The notes under the pieces: model-generated | The model's input: only the letters and a program-made list of their open reading frames with translations | Told to the model about the DNA's origin: nothing | Database searches by the model: none | Shown here: piece by piece, positions 10,727 to 19,933 of the stretch | How positions within the stretch are numbered: the first letter of the stretch is position 1 | Layout of the letters: each line of letters begins with the position of its first letter | Assembly: GCA_001970955.1 (NCBI GenBank) | Contig: MPUH01000028.1 | Span: forward strand, 1 to 64,000 | Length of the DNA: 64,000 nt | Reading direction: 5' to 3' | Source: Stentor coeruleus | Taxonomy: Eukaryota > Ciliophora > Heterotrichea > Heterotrichida > Stentoridae | Position numbers and translations under genes: made by a program

Positions 10727-12133
10727 CTATTTCCGACCATATGCAACATTTGATTCTTTTTTTCTAAGTATTGGACTATAATCCTTAGTTCTATAATTAG
10801 GTGACCTCTTAGCAACAACTTTTTTTACCGGCTTTTCCGGTGATACAATAAAAGTCTTTTCATCCTCTTCTTCCTCTTCAGGAACCGTGTCAAGTTTTTT
10901 AAATTTCTCAGAAGATTCCTCAGTATCTTCACGTGATTTCCATTTGTTTTTCTGTAGCCATTCAACAAAAGAAATGAATTTTGAGTCTTGCTGAATTACA
11001 AGTTCTCCATTATTTATCATCACAAGTAAAGTTTCATTATCGATTCTATACAAATTTTCAGATATTCTTATTACAGAAGCATTTATCGATAATAAGTCTA
11101 AATGGTTTATAATAACTTGTGTTATATCTTTTAAATCTTCTTCTATGAGTTTTATAGATTTTTCTTCAATAGTTTCGATATAGTTTCTTAGTTTAGTGTT
11201 ATGAGCTTGAAAATCGTTCATTCGCTCAACAGCTTCAGTGAAGTTGCTTTTGTTTAATTCTAATTCAAATTTTATATCGCATAAAGCCATTTCAAGGTTT
11301 TTTACTGTGTCATTAGTAGGAATTTCTTCTTTTAAGCATTGAGATTGTTGAAGTTTTAATGCCATAAGCTCAGTCTGGTACTTCAGCGTCTGATTTTTTA
11401 TTATTTTTTTCTCAGCTTCTTGTTCTTCCCTAATCCTCTTAAGTTCTTTTATATTTTCTTCATATCTTTTAGCTTTATTTTCCCATTCAGTTTTATTATC
11501 CTTTAAACTTTCTTCAATAATATTTTTCCTTAAAACATAATACGAACTTAAGTGATTATTAGCCAAAACCTTTTTCAAACTTTGTATTTCTTGTCCATAA
11601 CTTTCAACAGTTTTGCACATTTTTTTCATAACAGAAACCCTAGCAAGTTCACTAAAATTCATTTCTTCCCTTATCTGTTTCAATCCAGTGTTTTTCCATT
11701 TTTCAATTTCCAGCTCGCTTTTCATAGCCTTATAAATATCATTTTCTCTAGAACTTTCTAATTCTCTTATAAATAAATCCTGATTCTCTTCATTTTCTAA
11801 AGCTGAAAGTTTTATAAACCCATTATTATCATTACAAGTCTGTGATTGTATTCCTGATACGTTAAGACTAAGTTTTACAGGTATAGAATTTTCTATTAAT
11901 AAAGATATTGGAAATGTTGCTGATCCAAGGGCTTGACCATGTTCTAAATCTTTGGCTATTATTTGGATTATTTGGGAGTTCGAAGCTGGTAAGACAGTCA
12001 CAGCTGATTTTTTGAATTCTTTAGTAAGAGTTATTGCGTCTATTAAATTGTTGTCTGAATATACATATAATATCGCATCTCCATAATACAAATCATGACA
12101 AATTTGAAGGATTTCTAACTTGATGCCATTCAT
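10727..12133 (-). CDS. C2-like plus coiled-coil protein (468 aa)
   Basis: Start ATG at 12133. Residues ~1-105 have the beta-strand pattern of a C2 domain (KLEILQICHDLYYGDAILYV near the start, LGSATFPISLL near the end), without an obvious set of calcium-binding Asp. Residues ~150-330 are a long, nearly continuous coiled coil rich in Glu, Lys and Leu. A short folded segment follows (~340-390), then a disordered acidic and basic tail (EEEEEDEK, later KRSPNYRTKDYSP). The C2-plus-coiled-coil layout is common in ciliary and centriolar proteins, so a basal-body or cortical role is plausible but inferred. Confidence 0.75.
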   Translation of the reverse strand: MNGIKLEILQICHDLYYGDAILYVYSDNNLIDAITLTKEFKKSAVTVLPASNSQIIQIIAKDLEHGQALGSATFPISLLIENSIPVKLSLNVSGIQSQTCNDNNGFIKLSALENEENQDLFIRELESSRENDIYKAMKSELEIEKWKNTGLKQIREEMNFSELARVSVMKKMCKTVESYGQEIQSLKKVLANNHLSSYYVLRKNIIEESLKDNKTEWENKAKRYEENIKELKRIREEQEAEKKIIKNQTLKYQTELMALKLQQSQCLKEEIPTNDTVKNLEMALCDIKFELELNKSNFTEAVERMNDFQAHNTKLRNYIETIEEKSIKLIEEDLKDITQVIINHLDLLSINASVIRISENLYRIDNETLLVMINNGELVIQQDSKFISFVEWLQKNKWKSREDTEESSEKFKKLDTVPEEEEEDEKTFIVSPEKPVKKVVAKRSPNYRTKDYSPILRKKESNVAYGRK

Positions 12134-12908
12134 TTAAATATAATTTTTTCTAAATAAACTATTAATTACTTGGCACTTATATAAAAATTTTTTCTTTTCT
12201 TTTGATTTGAATTTGTTTGGAAAATATGACTTAAGGTGACTTCTTTGCTTTAAGGATCATTTGTTTTTTTTTAAGTGGGAAAGTTTGATGTTATGATGAA
12301 AAGTTTTATTGTTTTTTTCTTTTAATTGTATTTTTTATTTATGGTTCTTTTCGGTTTTGGTATTAGTGATTTTGTCATGGGTTTCAATAACTTTTGTTTA
12401 GTTTTTATTAGTAATTTCTAATAATTTTTGATTGCCGTTAAAATTTTTGAGATGTTGTGGCTCTTTGATTTTAAAATCTTTATTTCGAGAGTTGAATTTT
12501 CTCAATGCTTATAGACATAAAGAATTTCTTTATTAATCTTCAAATAATATCCCTAGTAGTTTTTCAAATGACATATTATCATAATATTTTTGGCATCGTT
12601 GTCATCCGAGTTTTTAAGTATTTTCTTACACTTAAGCAAATACTTTTTCATAACCACAACAAAAATCAAACTCTAACCTTCTTAATACAATAATTTACAA
12701 CTCTAAAAGCTATAAAGCCTAAAAATATTTTTAAAAGCTTCATGCAAAAATTATTTCGCGGTAAACCAAAATTTAAACCAATAAAAAAATTGCTTCCCCA
12801 AATCTCATTTTTTCACCCTAACATCTGAACATTCTAAACCTTCCTCATCTTCACAATACCATTTTCAGATTTGATTTTTACTCACATTACATATTTTTGC
12901 ACTTTATT
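12134..12908. other. Divergent intergenic region
   Basis: This is the shared upstream region of a minus-strand gene (12133) and a plus-strand gene (12909). Up to about 12480 the plus strand is C-poor; from about 12500 it is G-poor. No reading frame or RNA gene is supportable. Both promoters should lie here, but I cannot point to an element. Confidence 0.6.
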
Positions 12909-13358
12909 ATGAAAGCCCGCCCTGATATAAAAATTGCAAAACTAGACAAACGCTTTATAAAAGACTGCAAGAAAAACCCAAAACCTTATTCTGAAATCCT
13001 CAACTCAGCATCTACTTCATCTTCAATAAAAAAAAAGAAGTGGAGAAGGAAACGTAAAAACATGAATCAAGTCAAGATTTTAATTCAAGAATTCAATAAA
13101 AACTCGATTTGGTCAAAAGAACAAGTAATTTTTCTTGCTGAAAAAACAGGTTTAGATGAAGCTCAGGTATATAAGTGGGGATGGGATTATAAGAAAAAAC
13201 TTAGAAAACAGGCTTTGCGTATAAACACAAAAGAACTTATTTGTAAAGAAATAATGCCTCCAAGCAAGTTAGATTTTGAGATGATGCTTTTGCAGAGGTC
13301 TTATAAAGAATTCATGATTTCCATGAATTCTATTCTCCCTACTTTTTTAGTGTTTTAA
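12909..13358 (+). CDS. Homeodomain-like small protein (149 aa)
   Basis: The start is the ATG at 12909 (MKARPDIKIA); the four codons before it begin with TTG. A Lys/Arg-rich run (KKKKWRRKRK) lies before a three-helix segment of ~50 residues: QVKILIQEFNKN, then WSKEQVIFLAEKTGL, then DEAQVYKWGWDYKKKLRKQ. This matches the homeodomain layout, with helix 3 reading VYKWGWDYKK where the animal form is V-x-I/V-W-F-x-N-R-R. The basic N-terminal arm also fits. It is probably a sequence-specific DNA-binding protein of the divergent homeobox-like kind found in ciliates. The C-terminus (~110-149) is hydrophobic and unassigned. Confidence 0.7.
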   Translation: MKARPDIKIAKLDKRFIKDCKKNPKPYSEILNSASTSSSIKKKKWRRKRKNMNQVKILIQEFNKNSIWSKEQVIFLAEKTGLDEAQVYKWGWDYKKKLRKQALRINTKELICKEIMPPSKLDFEMMLLQRSYKEFMISMNSILPTFLVF

Positions 13359-13852
13359 CACTTGTGTAAGTAATTAATTAAGTATAGCATAGAAAATAAA
13401 GATATTTATTTTAAGATTTTTATATGCTTTTGTAGCTGTTATTAAGAAATTTATATGATGTTTTATGCGAGATTTGGATATTGGGAAATTTTTAAGGTCG
13501 TTTTTGCTAAAATTGTATGGCGAAATTGATATGATGAAATATACATTAAAGGAAGAGTTTATTGGTTTTGAGTTTATTGATGTGAATTGATGATGATTTT
13601 TTTTGTGAGATTATATCATGAAAATCTAATTTCTATGATTGTAATAATTATTTTATATATGGTAGTTTAAAGAACTGTTTTTATGAAAGTTGTTGCTAGA
13701 TAGTGTAAATTACACTTAAGAAACTATTTTTGGAAACTATCTATGCTTCTTGTAATACTTTATAAATAGGTATCAAGAGGATAGTTTTGTTAAAATTTAT
13801 ATTCAAAAGTACTTACATCCGAAATTAATGATTAAATATTCAGTGATTGGAC
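13359..13852. other. Convergent intergenic, no gene seen
   Basis: This lies between the 3' ends of a plus-strand and a minus-strand gene. It is AT-rich, with no supportable frame, repeat or RNA. Confidence 0.5.
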
Positions 13853-14239
13853 TTAGAAAAATTTTTTTGGCTTTTTTAGTATACCTTTAAGTGGCTTAGC
13901 TGCGGGGGGTATTACAGGTTGTACAGGAGGAGCAGGTATAGGATTGGCTTGAACTAAAGACGCTCTGAGTTTAGGTTCCTCAGACTTCCTCGATCTCCTT
14001 CTTTTTTCAGTTTTCTCTTGTTTTTCAGCTTTTTCAATTTTCTTAGGTTTTTTTATATTAGCAACCACTACAGACTCAGGGGTTTTATCCGATATAAAAG
14101 TTGAGTCTTCCTGCTTTTCTAATTCTTGAGGTGGGGAATTTTCTTCAATTTTTTCAACCTCATCGTTTTTAGCTTCATCAATTTCCGCATTCTCAGGTGC
14201 TGAACAACATTTCTTGAATATTTGAACTAATTTGTTCAT
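13853..14239 (-). CDS. Small Lys/Glu/Pro-rich protein with N-terminal Cys pair (128 aa)
   Basis: It starts with ATG at 14239. The N-terminus MNKLVQIFKKCC is short, hydrophobic and basic with adjacent cysteines, a possible palmitoylation site that would tether the protein to a membrane. The rest is low-complexity: an acidic stretch, then Lys/Glu/Arg clusters (KAEKQEKTEKRRRSRK), a proline segment (NPIPAPPVQPVIPP) and a basic end (KGILKKPKKFF). There is no folded domain and the family is unknown. The single ATG, clean stop and higher GC than the flanks argue that it is a real gene. Confidence 0.6.
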   Translation of the reverse strand: MNKLVQIFKKCCSAPENAEIDEAKNDEVEKIEENSPPQELEKQEDSTFISDKTPESVVVANIKKPKKIEKAEKQEKTEKRRRSRKSEEPKLRASLVQANPIPAPPVQPVIPPAAKPLKGILKKPKKFF

Positions 14240-15051
14240 TTATACAATAAATATCTATTGAAAATTTACATAATTAATTGATGTATTTAATTTAAGACTT
14301 GAAAGAAAAATATTTTATAACAGAAGATGTTTATGTTAGAATTTACTGTTTATATTATGAATCAAATATTAAATATGTTTATAGAATCAGTTATAAAAGT
14401 TGCGCTATTTTTGTGTTAGAATTTTATTATATGTTTAAGAATTATTTATATTCAAGAAATTGTTAAGATGATTATGGAATTTATGTTTAAGATAGGTTTA
14501 GGATTTAATAATGTGGAAAATTGTTAGAGTTGAAAAGGGTGTTAGGGTGTTAATTTTTGATAAAGACTGTAAAAGTTTTACAAGATAAAATTGGGTTTAT
14601 TAAACTTTTGGTGGTATATATGATTTTGTTTTTTAAAGACTTTTAGTTGTTTTATTAGTTACTCATAATGATTTTGTTGATTAGTTTAATACTTTTGGAA
14701 AATATATAATAATATGGATAAGTTTTTATAGTAAAAGGTATTATAATTGGCATATATATAAAGTGAAAGGGGTTTATTTCATTTATAGTTTTTATTGTTT
14801 TGTAATGGATAAAGTTATCAAGATTTTCTATAGAAACCAATAACTACATATAATATTTTAAAACTATTATTCTTTATAAATCCATAAAGATATACCTGAA
14901 TTCGTGCATAATAAATCCATTATAGTTTTTCTGATATCCAAAACCTTAGAAGCTAAAATTATTAAAAGAGTATAATTTTTTATTTAAAATTCAATATAAA
15001 AAGCCTTAATACAAGAAAATTATATCTAATATTAGAATAATAAATATATAA
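14240..15051. other. Intergenic, no gene seen
   Basis: Very AT-rich. Short open stretches on the minus strand have no coding character. Confidence 0.5.
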
Positions 15052-15255
15052 ATGTCTCCAATCAACCTAAGAGTACCATCTAATATGAGTAAAAATATTT
15101 ACGAAATCAAGAAAAAAAGTTTTTTAAGGACAAGAAATGATAGCGGAAGGTACAGTGTATCACTAAGAATACCAAATAAAAGTATTATGAACTTAAGCGA
15201 GCTAGGATCTTTAATTGGCACAGAGTCAGTAACACCTATAAACAGTGCACACTAG
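15052..15255 (+). CDS. Possible small basic protein (67 aa)
   Basis: ATG at 15052 sits in the AT-rich, A-preceded context (atataaATG) seen at other starts here. The product is Ser, Asn, Arg and Lys rich (for example KKKSFLRTRNDSGRYSVSL) and ends with TAG. There is no known domain. GC is higher than in the flanking DNA, which supports coding, but the length is short enough for chance. Confidence 0.4.
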   Translation: MSPINLRVPSNMSKNIYEIKKKSFLRTRNDSGRYSVSLRIPNKSIMNLSELGSLIGTESVTPINSAH

Positions 15256-15833
15256 ATATAATAATTGTATGTTTTTAATTCACAATATAGCAAACTTTGG
15301 CATTTGTTTAAATATCATTTTATTTAGTGAACTATAATAAAAGATATAATAAACTTTTTTACTGCTAAAGGGATAATATTATCATAAGTTTAAGCTTTTC
15401 GAATACTTTTCTTATATTTTTACTACATCTTAATAGTTGTTTATAAATTAGATAAATAAGGACTGTAATTATTTTTGTTATAGAAAAACCCGCGAGAAGC
15501 ATTATATATAAACTATATATTAACTTTAACCTATAAAATATTAGGTTTATGATTAGATATTCTATTGAGCTATAGTAAATTAATTCTACATAGTAATAAT
15601 TTTTTTTGATTTTTATATCAAGAATATATCTTATTTCTTCATATAATTACATGTTTTCCTATTATCAGAATCATAATTGGCTTAATACATTTTATATTAT
15701 TTATTATATGATACAACTGTAGGTAATTCTTATTAACTGCTTAATACTTTCCACAATAACTATAAAAACTAATCCATAAATGAATATTCTCAAACTCATC
15801 TTGTATATAAAAATAGATAAAACTATATGCAAT
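15256..15833. other. Intergenic, no gene seen
   Basis: AT-rich spacer between a possible plus-strand gene and the 3' end of a minus-strand gene. Nothing is supportable. Confidence 0.5.
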
Positions 15834-16661
15834 TCAGATTATGTTATAAAACAAACAAAAATTCTTCCAAATAATAAAATGCTTCCTTAAAGCCTTGCGT
15901 TTTTTCTCTAAATTCTTCCTGATTTTAATAACTTTCATAGCTGAAATTCTCTGTGGCTTTGACAAACTTTCTGCCGATGTTTTAAACTTACTAAAGCACT
16001 CTTTGATTTTCCCAATGTTCATACAATTAAACGACATAGAAGGTTTAGATGCATGCTCAATATAAGAAAAATGTTGCATACGAGGAGAAGGTTTTGTCGT
16101 AACATCTGTTTCTCTAAACGAATGATAAGTCCCAGTTACCCGTGGAGTAGCTGCCATAAAAGCATTTTTGATGCTCCTAGTGAAAAAATTATCACTAGTT
16201 TTTCTTTGAAGCGTGGATTCTATAGAATATGATTTTTCATGTACTGGGGTTTCACAAGTAAGAAAATCTATACCATAGCGAATATAGCATGGGGTTTTTA
16301 TATGCTTGAAAAATAATTGATATTTATCACTTGCCAATTTGGTTTCGAGAAAGCATGAATGAGCTATAAGCTTGAATACTTTTTCTATTTGCAAGATTGA
16401 GAGTTTGATTATAAAATCTTGGCTTGCTGTAGTTTCATGGATACTACTTGCAATTTTACGAATTTCTCGGGAGGATAGAAGGTCAGGGAATATTCTTAAA
16501 CCAGTACAGATCTTTAAAAAATCTGTATATGTTACTTTGTCGTTGATATTTTCGCAACTAAAGAGTTTCAAAAGTAAATGTCTGTTTAATTCAAAAAGAC
16601 CTTCAGACATTTTATTATTAAACACTTCAAAATATTTGGAATCCTGAATAACACTTAGCAT
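15834..16661 (-). CDS. Unrecognised 275-aa protein with EF-hand-like helical N-terminus
   Basis: Start ATG at 16661. Residues ~20-115 are helical, with the pattern VTYTDFLKICTGLRIFP followed by SSREIRKIASS and SILQIEKVFKLIA. This looks like paired EF-hand-fold helices of a type common in ciliate cytoskeletal proteins, but I see no calcium loop of the Dx[DN]xDG type. The middle is Ser/Thr rich and probably disordered. The last ~60 residues are strongly basic (KIRKNLEKKRKALRKHF) and end hydrophobic. The function is unknown. Confidence 0.7.
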   Translation of the reverse strand: MLSVIQDSKYFEVFNNKMSEGLFELNRHLLLKLFSCENINDKVTYTDFLKICTGLRIFPDLLSSREIRKIASSIHETTASQDFIIKLSILQIEKVFKLIAHSCFLETKLASDKYQLFFKHIKTPCYIRYGIDFLTCETPVHEKSYSIESTLQRKTSDNFFTRSIKNAFMAATPRVTGTYHSFRETDVTTKPSPRMQHFSYIEHASKPSMSFNCMNIGKIKECFSKFKTSAESLSKPQRISAMKVIKIRKNLEKKRKALRKHFIIWKNFCLFYNII

Positions 16662-16935
16662 TCAAAGAATTGTTTGTGTTTATAAACAAATTATATAGTA
16701 TTATAAATTAAAAGATATGAAACTATCTAATATCATTAAAATAATTTATCTTTAAAACTTAACTATATTATAATAAAATTCTATTGAGTTTTTCTGATTT
16801 TTGTGTAGAAAATACTTAAAATTATATCTTTTATTATTATCATAATATAAAAAGGTGAAAAGAAAAGCCTAACTTTCTAGAATAAAAAATTTAAACCTTT
16901 TTTTCACCCTAAAAATTACCATATATAATCATTAT

Positions 16936-17919
16936 ATGGATAATTTTAGACAGGTAGGCAAAGAATATACAGGAAGGCTATACAAAGGTCCTATGGTAGA
17001 TGCATTTAATAGGTTAACACAGTCGTCAATACCAACAAAAAGCGAGCAAATCTTGAGTGCAGTTGAGAGAAAAGGAGGATTTGGAAGTTCAACTGACAGG
17101 TTTTCCCAAGTCTTTGAGACAGAATCAGCTCCTGGTCCAGGTCAATACAAGAGTTCGTCAGCAGGTGAAAGTCCTTCTCTAAGTAAAAAAGGTTATGGTG
17201 GACTTATATCACGTTCTCCTCGCTTTAAAAGATATCAATATATTACCTTAGCACCAGGGCCAGGATCTTATTCTCAAAAAGAAGCCCAAGTTACAGCTGT
17301 TTCATCTGTTTTTCAAAGACCAATAGCTAAAATTGTAGCAAGACATGAATTCCCAGCCCCTGGTGCTTATGATGTATCTGCAAATGTTTCTCATCTTGCA
17401 GTCAGTTCTCCTTTTAAAAGTACTACAAAAAGGTATAAGGATTATAGTTCAGTATCCCCACCACCTTGGCAATATAATATTGATGGATCGTTTAGTATTG
17501 ATTCCAAGCCTTCACCTGCATTTAAAATGCCAGTAAAAGCTCGAAGATATCCTATAAATTTATATGACCCACATGCGGCTGTACCTATTGAAATATCACC
17601 TGGACCTGCTGATTATCAGCATCCAATATTACCAAAAATCAACCAGAAAATCAGCTCATCTTTTGTCAGAGGAGATATTGATAGATTTGGAATGCAAACC
17701 AAAGTTAAAAAAATTCACGATTTTACTCCTGGCCCTGGAGCTTATTATAATCTTATGGCTAAAGATAAAAGTCCTGTAACCGGTGCTGTGTTTATGTCAG
17801 AAAGTGAAAGGGAAATATTAAAACCTCCTATAAAACAACCTGGTCCTGCGTTTTATAAACCTATACCTGTACCAAAGAAAAAGTCTTATCATTTAAATGC
17901 TAATAATGTATGGATTTAG
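16936..17919 (+). CDS. SHIPPO/STPG (PGPxxY) repeat protein
   Basis: 327 residues with six Pro-Gly-Pro-type repeats: APGPGQY (~65-71), APGPGSY (~106-112), APGAY (~140-144), SPGPADY (~221-227), TPGPGAY (~264-270) and QPGPAFY (~303-309). Such SHIPPO/STPG repeats occur in ODF3/CIMAP and STPG1 proteins, which bind microtubules of cilia and sperm tails, some of them from inside the lumen of the doublets. The N-terminal KGPMVDAFNRLT segment and the spacing of repeats resemble STPG1. It is most likely a microtubule-associated protein of cilia or of the cortical fibres. Start ATG at 16936; 273 bp separate it from the divergent neighbour. Confidence 0.85.
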   Translation: MDNFRQVGKEYTGRLYKGPMVDAFNRLTQSSIPTKSEQILSAVERKGGFGSSTDRFSQVFETESAPGPGQYKSSSAGESPSLSKKGYGGLISRSPRFKRYQYITLAPGPGSYSQKEAQVTAVSSVFQRPIAKIVARHEFPAPGAYDVSANVSHLAVSSPFKSTTKRYKDYSSVSPPPWQYNIDGSFSIDSKPSPAFKMPVKARRYPINLYDPHAAVPIEISPGPADYQHPILPKINQKISSSFVRGDIDRFGMQTKVKKIHDFTPGPGAYYNLMAKDKSPVTGAVFMSESEREILKPPIKQPGPAFYKPIPVPKKKSYHLNANNVWI

Positions 17920-17999
17920 TTATAAAATTTATGATAAAATCTGACTAGAATTCATTAAAATTTTCTTTATTATGTTTTTTTATTATAATCATATTAAAT

Positions 18000-18173
18000 A
18001 ATAATCATATATATTATAAATCCTCTTCCAAATATCACACCTAAATCATTTTCCCTTAATATCATAAACCAACCTTAAATCCTATCAAGTATTTTCATCT
18101 ATATATAAAAAAGCTAATAATATCATCTTTATTAAAAAAAAAAAATCTTTTGAATTATCTTATAAGCATATAA
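18000..18173 (+). other. G-depleted upstream tract
   Basis: From about 18020 to the start codon the coding strand is almost free of G and rich in CC and CT steps. Similar tracts precede many genes in this window. No distinct promoter element can be picked out. Confidence 0.5.
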
Positions 18174-18716
18174 ATGTCTCAGGATATTAAATCCAAAATC
18201 AATGATCTAGAAGATCTAGGAGATTGTCTTGCTGTAATGGAAGGAATAGTTGAAAACCTCAAAAAACAAAAACTACCCCAAAGTCAAATAGAAGTGGTAA
18301 TATTAATATAGTTACTTAACCAATATATACTATTAGAAGATAGTATTTTAGCTGGTATAGAGATGCTTTCAAACATCATATCTTCAATCAAAGAAAAAAA
18401 TACACTTGATCTAAGAACTGAACAATTTAACAAATTAGGGTCTGATTTTCAAGATACATGGTCAGATGATTATTGGTCTTGTTATGAAATGATTCGTGAA
18501 GGGTTTAGTTATCGTAAACTTCGCCCAAATACTTTAGACAAAGTTGCTCATCTTCAAGAACTCGCTTTAGCATTAAACAAATCCACAGCTGAAGATGAAA
18601 AAAAAGAAGAAAGTAAAGCTCTTGAAGAAGTTGATGAACTATCAAGAAAATACAAACCAACAACAAACAACCCTGAACCAGTTTCCCACAAATGTTGTAA
18701 CTGTTTTATAGTTTAA
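18174..18716 (+). CDS. Helical protein with C-terminal CaaX-like end; one 15-nt intron (175 aa)
   Basis: Exon 1 is 18174-18296 (41 codons) and exon 2 is 18312-18716. Removing the 15-nt intron joins MSQDIKSKINDLEDL... to a LLNQYILLEDSILAGIEML segment in frame and gives 175 residues. The protein is mostly helical and acidic. It ends in HKCCNCFIV, a Cys cluster followed by C-F-I-V. This resembles a CaaX prenylation box with nearby palmitoylatable cysteines, as in Rab/Ras tails, although the protein has no GTPase motifs. A membrane-anchored adaptor is a reasonable inference. I do not recognise the family. Confidence 0.75.
18297..18311 (+). other. 15-nt spliceosomal intron
   Basis: GTAATATTAATATAG: GT/AG ends with A at position 10. 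Without its removal the frame meets an in-frame TAA. The exon phase is preserved. Confidence 0.9.
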
Positions 18717-18793
18717 TAACAAAGGTCAGCTTTGTTACTTATAAACTTTTTAATTTAAAATTTTGAAATAACATATAAAATCATTATATTCAT

Positions 18794-19678
18794 ATGGGAA
18801 GCAAATGTTCATGTTTTTCTGAATCTCTCGATAAAAACGACGAATTTATCCAAAATATCAACAAAGTTACAGGGATAATCCAAGTTGAAGAAATATCAAA
18901 AAGTAATGATTTGGTTAAAATTGCTGAAAATAGACTATGTCCTTTTCAATTTCATACAGAAGATACAACAACAGATTTAACTTTTCCAGTTAAATCAGCA
19001 GAAGGGTGGACATATATGGGTCAATTAGATTTAGAAGGTAAACGTAGTGGCCGTGGTATATTTTTATGGGCAGATGGGTCAAAATATATCGGTTATTGGA
19101 AAGATGATAAAGCTCATGGTTATGGTCGTTTGATTCATGCTGATGGCGATGTTTATGAAGGGAATTGGGTTATGGATAAAGCTCATGGTAAAGGAAAATA
19201 TATACAATTTAACGGAACTTGCTATGAAGGTGATTGGGTTGAAGATAAACAAGAAGGTTATGGAATTGAGATATGGAATGATGGGGCGAAATACTCAGGA
19301 CAATATAAAAATGGAGTTAAACATGGTTTTGGTGAGTTCTTTTGGAGTGATAAATCTTATTATAAAGGAGAGTTCTTTATGAATAATATACATGGAAGAG
19401 GAAAATATACATGGAATGATGGAAGGATTTATGAAGGAGAATGGGTTAGTAATAAAATGCAAGGAAGTGGGAAGTTTATATGGCCTGATGGAAGAATTTT
19501 TAAAGGTGAATATGTTGATGATAAGAAAGAAGGATATGGAGTTTTTATATGGCCTGGAGGGAAAAAATATAGTGGACAATGGAAGAATGGGAAACAACAT
19601 GGGTTTGGAAAATGTGTTGATAAGAATGGAATGGTTTATGAAGGAAAATGGGTTTGTGGAGAACTGGTTAAAGATTAG
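18794..19678 (+). CDS. MORN-repeat protein with N-terminal acylation motif (294 aa)
   Basis: Residues ~72-294 are nine full MORN repeats and one partial repeat, spaced 23 residues apart (pattern YxGxWxxxKxHGxGxxxxxDG). The N-terminus MGSKCSCF has Gly2 for N-myristoylation and two nearby cysteines for palmitoylation, so the protein is probably anchored to a membrane. MORN proteins scaffold membrane-cytoskeleton contacts; in ciliates and other alveolates they mark cortical and basal structures. Residues ~8-70 form an unassigned linker. Start ATG at 18794, 77 bp after the upstream gene on the same strand. Confidence 0.9.
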   Translation: MGSKCSCFSESLDKNDEFIQNINKVTGIIQVEEISKSNDLVKIAENRLCPFQFHTEDTTTDLTFPVKSAEGWTYMGQLDLEGKRSGRGIFLWADGSKYIGYWKDDKAHGYGRLIHADGDVYEGNWVMDKAHGKGKYIQFNGTCYEGDWVEDKQEGYGIEIWNDGAKYSGQYKNGVKHGFGEFFWSDKSYYKGEFFMNNIHGRGKYTWNDGRIYEGEWVSNKMQGSGKFIWPDGRIFKGEYVDDKKEGYGVFIWPGGKKYSGQWKNGKQHGFGKCVDKNGMVYEGKWVCGELVKD

Positions 19679-19933
19679 TTTTCTTGTTTTAATATAGAAT
19701 TTTTTGTGTAGTTGCAGTTTATTGTGGGCTTAAGATAGGATATGGTTTAAAGATATTTTTGTTAGGAAGTGTTGGAATATAAAAATTAGCATTTTTAAAA
19801 GATTTTAGGGTAAAGCTTTTGAATTTATTAATTGTTGTCGGTATTAAAACTGTGTATTGCCGTGCTTTTCTGATAGTTTATAGATAAAATAATTATCTAT
19901 AAATCCTCTTTTTTGATAATAATTATCTATATT

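Noticed and set aside
19295-19600. Minus-strand open frame within the MORN gene
   Set aside because: A shadow of the repeat-rich coding strand; the MORN repeats explain it fully.
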